A DNA stretch of 64,000 bases from JBEIGE01 sp040382055 (lineage in GTDB: Bacteria; Pseudomonadota; Gammaproteobacteria; Burkholderiales; Burkholderiaceae_C): NCBI GenBank assembly GCA_040382055.1, contig JBEIGE010000018.1, positions 6,388 to 70,387 of the forward strand, given 5' to 3'. The notes below the pieces were generated by a model. The model saw nothing but the letters and a program-made list of their open reading frames with translations, was not told where the DNA came from and did not search any database. Positions 44,087-52,334 of the stretch are shown in pieces; within the stretch, counting starts at the first letter, position 1; the number at the start of each line of letters is the position of its first letter. A program made the translations under genes and the position numbers.

Positions 44087-46576
44087 ATGAAATTTCCTGA
44101 ATCCTGGTTGCGCGAGTTCTGCAACCCCCCTCTAACCACCCAACAGCTGGCCGACACACTGACCATGGCCGGGCTGGAGGTTGAGGAGCTGCAGCCGGTT
44201 GCGCCGCCGTTCAGCCATGTGGTGGTGGGCGAGATCAAAGCGGTGATGCAGCATCCCAATGCAGATCGCTTGCGTATTTGTCAGGTGGACGTAGGCCAAC
44301 CCGCTTTGCTCAACATCGTTTGTGGCGCACCTAACGCCCGCGTGGGCATCAAAGTGCCATGCGCACTCGTGGGCGCTGAATTGCCACCCGGAGACGATGG
44401 CAAGCCCTTTGTGATCAAGCTTGGCAAGATTCGCGGTACAGAAAGCCAAGGCATGCTGTGTTCCGCCCAAGAACTGAAAATTTCACAGGATCAGGGCGGC
44501 TTGCTGGAGCTGGCTGACACAGCCCAGGTGGGTCAGAATATTCGCGAACATCTGCAACTTGATGACACGCTTTTCACACTCAAACTCACACCCAATCTGG
44601 CGCATTGCCTGAGTATTTACGGCGTAGCCCGTGAAGTTGCTGCACTCACGGGTTCACCCCTCAAAAGTCTGTATTTCCCCGCTTCTGCGGTTGGCACGCA
44701 AGAGACCTTGGCTGTCAAGGTCAGTGCTCCCGATCTGTGTGGTCGTTTTTCAGGTCGCATTGTGCGGCACCTCAATACAAAGGCCACTACGCCAGCGTGG
44801 ATGGTGGATAGGCTCGCCCGATGCGGTCAGCGCAGCGTTACCGCACTAGTGGATATCTCCAACTATGTGATGTTCGAACTGGGGCGGCCTTCACATATTT
44901 TTGATCTCGAAAAAATTCACGGTAGCTTGGACGTCCGCTGGGCTAAGCCCGGGGAAGAACTCAAGTTGTTGAATGGCGCTACTGTCAGCTTGGACGACAA
45001 GGTTGGTGTGATTGCCGATGAAAGCCAGGTTGAGTCACTTGCCGGAATCATGGGCGGAGACGCTACTGCCGTCTCAGACAGCACCTGTCATATCTATTTG
45101 GAGGCAGCATTTTGGTGGCCCAAAGCCATTGCCGGCCGTTCGCGCAGATTCAATTTTTCCACCGATGCGGGCCACCGCTTTGAGCGGGGTGTTGACCCCG
45201 GCCAGACCGTCGAGCACATTGAACGCATCACCCAGCTAATTCTTGATATTTGTGGAACGCCCCAGACGGTTTGTGGTCCCGTTGATGACCTTAAAGCCAA
45301 TATGCCTGAGTCAAAACCCGTGACTTTGCGCATTGCCAAAGCATCCTGTGTGTTGGGCATGCCCGTCACGCTGGCGCAATGTGCAGATGCCTTGGGTCGC
45401 TTAGGCTTGCCTCTGACTTGCACTGCTGCAGGGCTTGACACATCAGGTCAGCAAAACGGTCAGCATTTTGATCAGGGCGCGATCACCGTCATGCCCCCTT
45501 CCTGGCGGTTTGACCTGCAAATTGAAGAGGATCTGATTGAGGAAGTCGCGCGAATGGTCGGTTATGAACACCTGCCTCATACGCCTCCCCTGGGGCCGAT
45601 CACGGCCAAGATCAAGGCAGAGTCTGAACGCAGTCCGTTTATGGTCAGGCGTACCTTGGCTGCATTGGGCTACCAGGAAACGATTAATTTCAGTTTTTGC
45701 GAAGCCCGCTGGGAGCATGAGCTTGCCGGCAACCCAGATCCGATTCAACTTTTGAACCCCATTGCAAGCCAAATGAGTGTCATGCGCTCGTCTTTGCTGG
45801 GTTCTTTGCTACAAGTTTTGAAGTTCAACCTGGATCGTAAAGCCACTCGGGTAAGGGTATTCGAGCTCGGGAGGGTATTTTTACGTGACGCATCAGTGCA
45901 AAACACAGACACCACTGTGCAGGGCTTTGACCAGCCCATGCGCGTGGCGGCCATGGCATGCGGCAGTTTGGACGAACTGCAATGGGGGCGCAAAGAACAA
46001 CCCGTTGATTTCTTTGATGTCAAAGGAGATGTTGAGGCTTTGCTGGCACCGCTGGTGGCTGAATTTGAACCTGCTGAGCACCCAGCCATGCACCCTGGCC
46101 GATGCGCTCGTGTAATGATTGATGGAAGCCCAGTGGGATTTATTGGGGAACTGCATCCCAAATGGCGGCAGTCCTACGGGCTAACCCAGAACCCTGTGAT
46201 GTTTGAGTTGGAACTCGATGCTGTTCTGATTCGTCAAGTGGCAGTGTTCAGCCCGGTGGCCAAGTTCCAGCCCGTTGAAAGGGACATATCAATCATTGTT
46301 GCAGAATCGGTTAGCCACGCTGACGTGATGCACGCCATTTTGGCCGCCCCCACCCAAGGCATGGTCAAAAATGCGGTTTTATTTGATGTTTTTCGTTCTA
46401 TATCTAGCGTTGCCGATGTAAACACGGTAGCGTTGCGTCCAGACGAGAAAAGCCTGACGGTCCGCCTCACCCTCAATAGCGACGTGGCCACGCTGACCGA
46501 GATCCAAATCGAGCCTGCCATTGCAGCGGTGTTGACGCAACTCCAAAGTGATGTAGGTGCGCGTCAGCGCACCTGA
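44087..46576 (+). CDS. pheT: Phenylalanine-tRNA ligase beta subunit
   Basis: 829 residues, full length. Domains in order: the tRNA-binding EMAP-like fold (residues about 40-150, VGEIKAVMQHPNADRLRICQVDVG), B3/4 editing domain (about 215-390, SLAGIMGGDATAVSD), B5, the pseudo-catalytic core, and the C-terminal ferredoxin-like anticodon-binding domain (FSPVAKFQPVERDISIIV, near residue 725). It corrects tyrosine misacylation by editing. Start ATG 44087 follows a GAAGAG-type site. The ihfA start lies 25 bp after its stop. Confidence 0.97.
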   Translation: MKFPESWLREFCNPPLTTQQLADTLTMAGLEVEELQPVAPPFSHVVVGEIKAVMQHPNADRLRICQVDVGQPALLNIVCGAPNARVGIKVPCALVGAELPPGDDGKPFVIKLGKIRGTESQGMLCSAQELKISQDQGGLLELADTAQVGQNIREHLQLDDTLFTLKLTPNLAHCLSIYGVAREVAALTGSPLKSLYFPASAVGTQETLAVKVSAPDLCGRFSGRIVRHLNTKATTPAWMVDRLARCGQRSVTALVDISNYVMFELGRPSHIFDLEKIHGSLDVRWAKPGEELKLLNGATVSLDDKVGVIADESQVESLAGIMGGDATAVSDSTCHIYLEAAFWWPKAIAGRSRRFNFSTDAGHRFERGVDPGQTVEHIERITQLILDICGTPQTVCGPVDDLKANMPESKPVTLRIAKASCVLGMPVTLAQCADALGRLGLPLTCTAAGLDTSGQQNGQHFDQGAITVMPPSWRFDLQIEEDLIEEVARMVGYEHLPHTPPLGPITAKIKAESERSPFMVRRTLAALGYQETINFSFCEARWEHELAGNPDPIQLLNPIASQMSVMRSSLLGSLLQVLKFNLDRKATRVRVFELGRVFLRDASVQNTDTTVQGFDQPMRVAAMACGSLDELQWGRKEQPVDFFDVKGDVEALLAPLVAEFEPAEHPAMHPGRCARVMIDGSPVGFIGELHPKWRQSYGLTQNPVMFELELDAVLIRQVAVFSPVAKFQPVERDISIIVAESVSHADVMHAILAAPTQGMVKNAVLFDVFRSISSVADVNTVALRPDEKSLTVRLTLNSDVATLTEIQIEPAIAAVLTQLQSDVGARQRT

Positions 46577-46601
46577 CTCAATATTCCCAAGGTTTAGACG
46601 C

Positions 46602-46928
46602 ATGGAAATTTCTCTAGACAGCATTGAAACCCCCGCTTTGACGAAAGCCCAACTTGCCGAACTGCTTTTTGAGCAAATTGGCATGAACAAGCGTGAATCC
46701 AAGGACATGATTGACGCGTTTTTTGACCTGATAGCAGGCCGTCTGGTAGATGGTCAGGACGTCAAAATATCCGGTTTTGGTAATTTTCAGATCCGTACCA
46801 AGGCTCCCAGGCCGGGACGAAACCCGAGAACGGGGGAAGCTATTCCTATAAAGGCTCGCAGAGTTGTGACTTTCCATGCCAGCCATAAATTGAAAGAGCA
46901 AATTCAGGGGCAAGGTGGATTAGGCTAG
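46602..46928 (+). CDS. ihfA: Integration host factor alpha subunit
   Basis: DNA-bending nucleoid protein that pairs with IHF-beta. 108 residues. Core: LTKAQLAELLFEQIGMNKRESKDMIDAFFDLI, then the beta-arm with IKISGFGNFQIRTKAPRPGRNPRTGEAIPI (blocks SGFGNFQIR, PGRNPRTGE, containing the intercalating proline) and RRVVTFHASHKLKE. ATG 46602 starts the conserved protein with a short acidic lead (MEISLDSIETPA). Standard position after pheT. Confidence 0.95.
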   Translation: MEISLDSIETPALTKAQLAELLFEQIGMNKRESKDMIDAFFDLIAGRLVDGQDVKISGFGNFQIRTKAPRPGRNPRTGEAIPIKARRVVTFHASHKLKEQIQGQGGLG

Positions 46929-47036
46929 CCTTGGGCAACCTCGCTTTGGCGTTGATGCCATGCGTGCAAAGAACCTTTGCATCAAAACTAAACCTAGAGT
47001 AACCTTGGCACTTTCACTTCTATCACATTGATTTCA

Positions 47037-47483
47037 ATGGAGAAAACTCTCCCCCCCATCCCGGCAAAACGCTATTTCACGATCGGTGAAGTCGGCGATT
47101 TGTGTGGTGTCAAGCCGCATGTGCTGCGCTATTGGGAGCAGGAGTTCGTTCAGCTACGACCCATGAAACGTCGCGGTAACCGCCGCTATTACCAGCACCA
47201 AGAAGTACTGATGATTCGCCGGATACGTGATCTGCTTTACGACCAAGGATTCACCATCACGGGTGCTCGCAACAAAATGCAGGAGTTGTTGCAAGCAGAA
47301 CGAGACCTGAGGCGCAATGGCGAAGTCCCCCCGGAGGGTGCAGAGGCTTCGGAGATGGCGGATTCAAAGTTGGAAGATTTTGAAGATATCTTGCCGATAG
47401 ATGGAGAGTCGGTGAATTCAGAAACCCTGCATCAAGTTCGCCGCGAGCTATTTGAGATTAGGGATCTGTTGACTGCTGCATAG
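47037..47483 (+). CDS. MerR family transcriptional regulator
   Basis: 148-residue MerR-type regulator usually found after ihfA in proteobacteria. The winged-helix domain is residues about 13-85: YFTIGEVGDLCGVKPHVLRYWEQEF, then RRGNRRYYQHQEVLMIRRIRDLLYDQGFTI. The C-terminal part has an acidic stretch (LEDFEDILPIDGES) and a short helix; no metal-binding cysteines are present, so it is not a classic metal sensor. ATG 47037 starts directly before the conserved N-terminus. Target genes unknown. Confidence 0.9.
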   Translation: MEKTLPPIPAKRYFTIGEVGDLCGVKPHVLRYWEQEFVQLRPMKRRGNRRYYQHQEVLMIRRIRDLLYDQGFTITGARNKMQELLQAERDLRRNGEVPPEGAEASEMADSKLEDFEDILPIDGESVNSETLHQVRRELFEIRDLLTAA

Positions 47484-47531
47484 TCGGGTTGATCTCCATT
47501 CCTGACACCCATTTTTGCCCCGAACACACCC

Positions 47532-47537
47532 TATAAT
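47532..47537 (+). promoter_or_regulatory. -10 element of tRNA-Pro
   Basis: Perfect TATAAT ending nine bases before the 5' end of the tRNA, so transcription would begin a few bases upstream of the mature end. No clear -35 hexamer at the usual distance. Confidence 0.45.
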
Positions 47538-47546
47538 CTCTACCTT

Positions 47547-47623
47547 CGGTGTGTGGCGCAGCCTGGTAGCGCACTTGCATGGGGTGCAAGGGGTCGAAGG
47601 TTCGAATCCTTTCACACCGACCA
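47547..47623 (+). tRNA. tRNA-Pro (anticodon GGG)
   Basis: A 77-nt cloverleaf: acceptor CGGTGTG/CACACCG, D-arm with GCGC/GCGC, anticodon stem CTTGC/GCAAG with loop ATGGGGT (anticodon GGG), T-arm AAGGTTCGAATCCTT, discriminator A and encoded CCA. Terminator follows at once. Confidence 0.96.
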
Positions 47624-47634
47624 TTAGGCAGTAC

Positions 47635-47671
47635 AAAGACCTTTAAGGAGCGATTCTTAAAGGTCTTTTTC
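47635..47671 (+). terminator. Intrinsic terminator after tRNA-Pro
   Basis: Perfect 13-bp stem AAAGACCTTTAAG / CTTAAAGGTCTTT with an eight-base loop and T-run. Confidence 0.93.
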
Positions 47672-47729
47672 ATTGGTAAAGTCCACCAAATGGCATCGCC
47701 AGCGTACGTTTAACAGGGGCAAGTTCAAG

Positions 47730-48806
47730 ATGACTGATTTATTTGAGAATCCAATGGGGCTGTGCGGCTTTGAGTTCGTAGAGTTCGCCTCGCCTGAGGG
47801 TGGCATGATCGAGCCATTATTTGAAAAAATGGGCTTTTCTCTTGTTGCCCACCACCGATCTAAAGATGTGGTGCTCTACCGTCAAGGTGACATCAATTTC
47901 ATTGTCAACCGTGAGCCACATAGTTTGGCTTGGTACTTTGCTGCAGAGCATGGCCCTTGTGCTTGCGCTCTGGCATTCCGTGTCAAAGACTCACACAAGG
48001 CTTATGCCCGTGCATTGGAGATGGGGGCCCAACCCATTGAAGTTCCTACAGGCCCCATGGAGCTACGTCTTCCAGCGATCAAAGGCATTGGTGGAGCACC
48101 TCTGTATTTGATTGACCGGTTTGAAGAGGGTAAGAGTATTTACGACATCGACTTCAAGTTTATAGACGGTGTAGACCGTCACCCCAAGGGCCATGGATTT
48201 AAGAAGATCGATCACCTGACGCATAACGTCTACAAAGGTCGCATGGCTTTTTGGGGTGGTTTTTACGAGAGAATTTTCAATTTTCGGGAGATCCGTTACT
48301 TTGACATCAAGGGCGAATACACCGGCCTAACCAGTCGCGCCATGACTGCACCAGACGGCTTGATTCGAATTCCGCTCAATGAAGAGTCTGGCCAAACGGG
48401 TGGGCAAATCGAAGAATATCTGATGCAATTCAACGGGGAAGGTATTCAGCATATCGCTTTGAGTTGCGTTGATCTTGTGGCAAGCGTAGATGCGCTTCAA
48501 TTGGCTGGAATTCCACTCATGACAGCGCCCAACGATATTTATTACGAGATGCTGAACGACCGCATGCCCGGACATGGTGAACCCGTGCATGAACTTCAGA
48601 CGCGAGGAATTTTGTTGGATGGCTCTACGGCCAACGGCGAAAGACGTTTGTTGCTACAAATTTTTTCACAAACTTTAATCGGTCCTGTTTTCTTTGAGTT
48701 CATTCAAAGAAAAAATGATGAAGGATTCGGCGAGGGTAATTTCAAAGCATTGTTTGACTCTTTGGAGCGTGATCAAATTCGCCGGGGCGTTGTAAAAGAG
48801 TCCTAA
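47730..48806 (+). CDS. hpd: 4-Hydroxyphenylpyruvate dioxygenase
   Basis: Non-haem iron enzyme that converts 4-hydroxyphenylpyruvate to homogentisate in tyrosine catabolism. 358 residues, two vicinal-oxygen-chelate domains. The iron ligands are visible in the C-terminal domain: His in IDHLTHNVYKG (near residue 165), His in EGIQHIALSC (near 244), and Glu in VFFEFIQRK (near 325). ATG 47730 starts MTDLFENPMGLCGFEFVEFA, the family N-terminus; in-frame codons back to 47673 lie next to the tRNA terminator. No homogentisate dioxygenase gene is nearby. Confidence 0.96.
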   Translation: MTDLFENPMGLCGFEFVEFASPEGGMIEPLFEKMGFSLVAHHRSKDVVLYRQGDINFIVNREPHSLAWYFAAEHGPCACALAFRVKDSHKAYARALEMGAQPIEVPTGPMELRLPAIKGIGGAPLYLIDRFEEGKSIYDIDFKFIDGVDRHPKGHGFKKIDHLTHNVYKGRMAFWGGFYERIFNFREIRYFDIKGEYTGLTSRAMTAPDGLIRIPLNEESGQTGGQIEEYLMQFNGEGIQHIALSCVDLVASVDALQLAGIPLMTAPNDIYYEMLNDRMPGHGEPVHELQTRGILLDGSTANGERRLLLQIFSQTLIGPVFFEFIQRKNDEGFGEGNFKALFDSLERDQIRRGVVKES

Positions 48807-48852
48807 ATAAACCTGTTGTTGACGTCATGGTCTGAGAGACCTAAGTGATTGG

Positions 48853-49040
48853 TCAAGGCTGTATGTAAGCGGTTTTCACACTAGTAAAAAACTCGACGGC
48901 ATATCTGCCTTGTTCGCGCGTACCAAAGCTGGAGGCTTTTCTGCCTCCAAATGGAACATGGGGATCTACGCCTTCTGTTGGTGCGTTGACCATAACCATT
49001 CCCGCTTGAAGATTCTGTTTGAAATAGGTGGCAGGTCTCC
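48853..49040 (-). pseudogene. Truncated aldehyde dehydrogenase, C-terminal remnant
   Basis: The last 60 or so codons of an aldehyde dehydrogenase, of the 2-ketoglutarate-semialdehyde type: FKQNLQAGMVMVNAPTEGVDPHVPFGGRKASSFGTREQGRYAVEFFTSVKTAYIQP, which I give as blocks AGMVMVN, HVPFGGRKASSFGTREQG and EFFTSVKTAYIQP. These align with the C-terminal catalytic-domain end of the family. A full protein needs about 480 residues; the frame upstream of about 49040 becomes unrelated and runs into the divergent LysR gene. It is therefore a deletion remnant. It ends in TGA 47 bp after hpd. Confidence 0.85.
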
Positions 49041-49071
49041 TGGATCCTAGTTCTTGAGAAAAACATTGCCA

Positions 49072-49989
49072 ATGTCTCTCACCAGATTCACATTTCGTCA
49101 ATTCGAAGCTTTCGCTACTGTCGCTGAAACGCGTGGATTTGGGAGCGCTGGCCAGCGCATGGGGCTTTCTTCTTCTGCGGTCAGTCAATTGGTTGCAGAA
49201 CTCGAATCCACACTTGGATTTCGACTCTTTGATCGGCATACTCGCAGAGTAGAGCTCTCAAGTGCTGGAAGAGAGTTTCTGGGAGCTGTTCAATCTGTGC
49301 TTCGACATGTTCAGCAAACTGACTCAGCAGCATCAGATATCCGCAATAGAGCCTCGGGAATAGTGCGTGTTGCAGCTCCGATGGTGTTGGCTAGTTCGGT
49401 TTTACCTAGAGCCATTGCTGAGTTCACCAGGGACCGCCCCAAGGTCGTCATTCGAATAAGGGATACGCCTGTCGATGGCTTGGTGGACCGTGTTGTGACC
49501 GGGGACGTTGACTTATCAGTGGGGCCTGACCGAGCAGATACAACTTATGTCACATCAACGGCTGCCTTTGATAGCCCCTGGGTTTTATGGTGCTCGCCCA
49601 AGCATCCTTTGGCTAAAAAAAGGGTACTGACCTGGTCTGATCTTCATGCAGTCGCTTTGGTCGCGGCAGGGCGGGATCACGAACAAAGCGTTGCACAAAT
49701 GCATTTAAGCGCCCCGGAAGGGAGTCGTATTCGCCCCGTTGAAGTCGTTGACAACATCACAACCGCTCTAGGGCTCGCGGCGCAAGGCCTTGCTGCAACG
49801 CTGGCGCCTGAATACGTGGGAATCGTGGCTAGCTCGCTAGGCCTTGTTTCCCGGCGTGTGGTTAAGCCTGAAACCATCCGCAAAGTTTGTGTCTATAAAT
49901 CAAACACTAGAGCTGTGAATCCTGCTGCAGAGGCATTTGCCGAATTTTTGGTTGAATGGCTAAGAAAGTGGAGTTTGCAGACTCGCTGA
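49072..49989 (+). CDS. LysR family transcriptional regulator
   Basis: 305 residues. The N-terminal winged helix-turn-helix is residues about 5-65: RFTFRQFEAFATVAETRGFGSAGQRMGLSSSAVSQLVAELE, given in blocks FRQFEAFATV and SSSAVSQLVAELE, then LGFRLFDRHTRRVELS. The effector-binding domain follows from about residue 90 (GIVRVAAPMVLASSVLPRAI). ATG 49072 begins the conserved protein; a TTG at 49054 is possible. It abuts a minus-strand aldehyde dehydrogenase remnant, its probable former divergent target. Effector unknown. Confidence 0.88.
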   Translation: MSLTRFTFRQFEAFATVAETRGFGSAGQRMGLSSSAVSQLVAELESTLGFRLFDRHTRRVELSSAGREFLGAVQSVLRHVQQTDSAASDIRNRASGIVRVAAPMVLASSVLPRAIAEFTRDRPKVVIRIRDTPVDGLVDRVVTGDVDLSVGPDRADTTYVTSTAAFDSPWVLWCSPKHPLAKKRVLTWSDLHAVALVAAGRDHEQSVAQMHLSAPEGSRIRPVEVVDNITTALGLAAQGLAATLAPEYVGIVASSLGLVSRRVVKPETIRKVCVYKSNTRAVNPAAEAFAEFLVEWLRKWSLQTR

Positions 49990-50129
49990 AGTCACCTGCA
50001 TTTTTCCATCCTCATCACATCTGAGTTCCGATTCAAAGAAGGCTTTCTCCTTGTCAGGGAAAACCTTGGTTTTCTTGGGATATGCTGTCACTAGAATGAG
50101 TCGAAACAAGATAATTTCTCTGGAGACCC

Positions 50130-50663
50130 ATGAAAAACAAGACTGCCAGTGCTAACCCCGATGCCCCACGTGTCATAAAAAAGTACCCCAACCGGCGCTT
50201 GTATGACACGAACACTTCGACCTACATTACCCTGGCCGAAGTGCGTCAACTTGTGATGGCAAGCGACCCATTCATGGTGCAGGATGCAAAAACAGGTGAA
50301 GATCTCACGCGCAGCATTCTGTTACAAATTATTCTTGAAGAAGAAGCGGGTGGGAGCCCCATGTTTACCTCGTCGGTTTTATCCAACATCATTCGTTTTT
50401 ATGGGCATGCGATGCAGGGCTTTATGGGGGGCTATCTGGAAAAGAATATCCAGACGCTTCAGGATGTACAGACCCAGCTTACTCAGCAATCCAAGGGCCT
50501 CACCCCCGAGATGTGGTCTCAGTTCATGACCTTGCAGCCGCCAGTGCTTCAGGACATTCTCAACAAGAACCTTGAGCAGTCGAAAGCGCTTTTTTCTCAA
50601 ATGCAGGAACAAATGCAAAAGCAAACCGAACAAATGCTGGAGTCTTTTGGGCTCAAGCGCTAG
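50130..50663 (+). CDS. phaR: Polyhydroxyalkanoate synthesis repressor PhaR
   Basis: Binds PHB granules and DNA and represses phasin genes when no polymer is present. 177 residues. The PHB-accumulation N-domain has VIKKYPNRRLYDTNTSTYITL near residues 15-35 (blocks KKYPNRRLYDT, STYITL), followed by two PHB_acc repeats (SMGGYLEKNIQT-like region near 95) and a glutamine- and methionine-rich coiled C-terminus (QMQEQMQKQTEQMLESFG). GGAG precedes the ATG. Indicates PHB storage, as expected for this bacterial group. Confidence 0.95.
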   Translation: MKNKTASANPDAPRVIKKYPNRRLYDTNTSTYITLAEVRQLVMASDPFMVQDAKTGEDLTRSILLQIILEEEAGGSPMFTSSVLSNIIRFYGHAMQGFMGGYLEKNIQTLQDVQTQLTQQSKGLTPEMWSQFMTLQPPVLQDILNKNLEQSKALFSQMQEQMQKQTEQMLESFGLKR

Positions 50664-50717
50664 TTCTTCTGGGCTGAGTCGCCCGGATTTCATGCGAAAT
50701 CAGGGGACAATAGGGTG

Positions 50718-52127
50718 ATGAGTGAAGTCCTGAACCCTAGCCCAAGTACATTTCCTGGCGCAGCGCCAAAAGTTGGTTTTGTAAGTCTTGGTTGCCCTAA
50801 AGCCCTGACGGATTCAGAACTGATCCTGACTCAGCTTAGCGCTGAGGGATATCAAACCTCAAAAACCTTTGCTGGCGCAGACCTTGTCATTGTTAATACC
50901 TGTGGTTTTATCGATGATGCAGTCAGGGAAAGTCTCGATACGATAGGCGAGGCACTTGCCGAGAATGGCCGGGTCATCGTGACGGGTTGCCTGGGCTCCA
51001 GGGAGGGTGAGGCCGGTGGCAATCTGGTCAAGCAGATGCACCCAAGTGTTCTGGCGGTCACCGGTCCGCATGCCACGCAGGAAGTCATGGATGCAGTGCA
51101 TGCCAATCTTCCCAAGCCCCATGATCCGTTTATCGATCTGGTTCCCAATGCGTTTGGCTCTGCGGGTATCAAATTAACGCCACGACACTATGCTTACCTG
51201 AAAATCAGCGAAGGCTGTAACCACCGTTGCACCTTTTGCATCATTCCCTCCATGCGCGGGGATCTGGTGTCCCGGCCTGTAGGAGATGTTCTTAAAGAGG
51301 CCAGGGCATTGTTTGAGGGGGGAGTTAAAGAACTGCTTGTGATCAGCCAGGACACCTCTGCTTATGGCGTCGATGTGAAGTACCGAACAGGTTTCTGGGA
51401 CGGTAAACCCATCAAGACACGTATGTTCGAACTGGTTCAGGCCTTGGCTGAAATGGCCGGGCCCTTTGGCGCTTGGGTACGCTTGCATTATGTGTATCCC
51501 TACCCATCTGTTGATGAAATCATTCCCTTGATGGCCACTGGCAAGGTGTTGCCTTATCTGGATGTCCCGCTGCAGCACAGTCATCCTGATGTTCTCAGGC
51601 GCATGAAGCGCCCGGCCAGCGGCGAGAAGAATCTTGAGCGCATTCAAAGCTGGCGTGAGGTTTGCCCTGAAATTGTAGTTCGCAGCACCTTCATTGCAGG
51701 TTTTCCTGGCGAGACCGAAACCGAGTTTCAGCATTTGCTCGACTTCGTTCGGGAGGCCGAGATAGACCGCGCGGGTTGCTTTGCCTACAGCCCGGTTAAA
51801 GGGGCTTTGGCAAACGACATTCCAGGAATGCTGCCAAAAGAAGTTCGTGAAGAGCGTCGAGCGCTGTTTATGGCCGTTGCCGAGGAGGTGTCCATCGCTA
51901 AGCTGCGCAAGCGCACGGGCGCTTCCATGCAGGTCTTGGTCGATTCAGCACCCGGCATGGGCAAAAAGGGTGGAGTGGGTCGCACGTATGCTGATGCACC
52001 GGAAATTGATGGCGTGGTGCATCTGTTGCCACCCCAGAAAATCAGTAAAACCCTCAAAGTAGGTGAATTTACGCGGGCATTGGTGGTTGGCACTCAGGGA
52101 CACGACCTGATTGCACAACCTGTTTGA
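50718..52127 (+). CDS. rimO: Ribosomal protein uS12 methylthiotransferase
   Basis: Radical-SAM enzyme that adds a methylthio group to Asp of uS12. 469 residues. N-terminal UPF0004 domain with three cysteines (SLGCPKALTDSE near residue 25, NTCGFIDDA near 60, VTGCLGSREGE near 93) holding the auxiliary cluster. The radical-SAM motif is CNHRCTFCIIP near residue 170. A C-terminal TRAM domain ends the protein. Length and motifs distinguish it from MiaB. ATG 50718 directly follows a GTG at 50715, which is the other possible start. Confidence 0.97.
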   Translation: MSEVLNPSPSTFPGAAPKVGFVSLGCPKALTDSELILTQLSAEGYQTSKTFAGADLVIVNTCGFIDDAVRESLDTIGEALAENGRVIVTGCLGSREGEAGGNLVKQMHPSVLAVTGPHATQEVMDAVHANLPKPHDPFIDLVPNAFGSAGIKLTPRHYAYLKISEGCNHRCTFCIIPSMRGDLVSRPVGDVLKEARALFEGGVKELLVISQDTSAYGVDVKYRTGFWDGKPIKTRMFELVQALAEMAGPFGAWVRLHYVYPYPSVDEIIPLMATGKVLPYLDVPLQHSHPDVLRRMKRPASGEKNLERIQSWREVCPEIVVRSTFIAGFPGETETEFQHLLDFVREAEIDRAGCFAYSPVKGALANDIPGMLPKEVREERRALFMAVAEEVSIAKLRKRTGASMQVLVDSAPGMGKKGGVGRTYADAPEIDGVVHLLPPQKISKTLKVGEFTRALVVGTQGHDLIAQPV

Positions 52128-52147
52128 ATGGATAACGGACTTGCAAA

Positions 52148-52178
52148 TAAAAAAGCCGCTGATGACTCAACGGCTTTA
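52148..52178 (-). terminator. Intrinsic terminator for tRNA-Leu
   Basis: On the minus strand AAAGCCG / CGGCTTT with loop TTGAGTCATCAG and a run of six T. It lies 26 bp after the tRNA-Leu 3' end. It may also stop rimO transcription from the other side, but the T tract favours the minus strand. Confidence 0.75.
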
Positions 52179-52204
52179 CAGAAAATTTGGGGATTTATCA
52201 GAAT

Positions 52205-52289
<85 letters not shown>

Positions 52290-52334
52290 TTTCAGGAAAG
52301 AGAGAATTGTATCAAACATTTAGAGAAAACCAGC

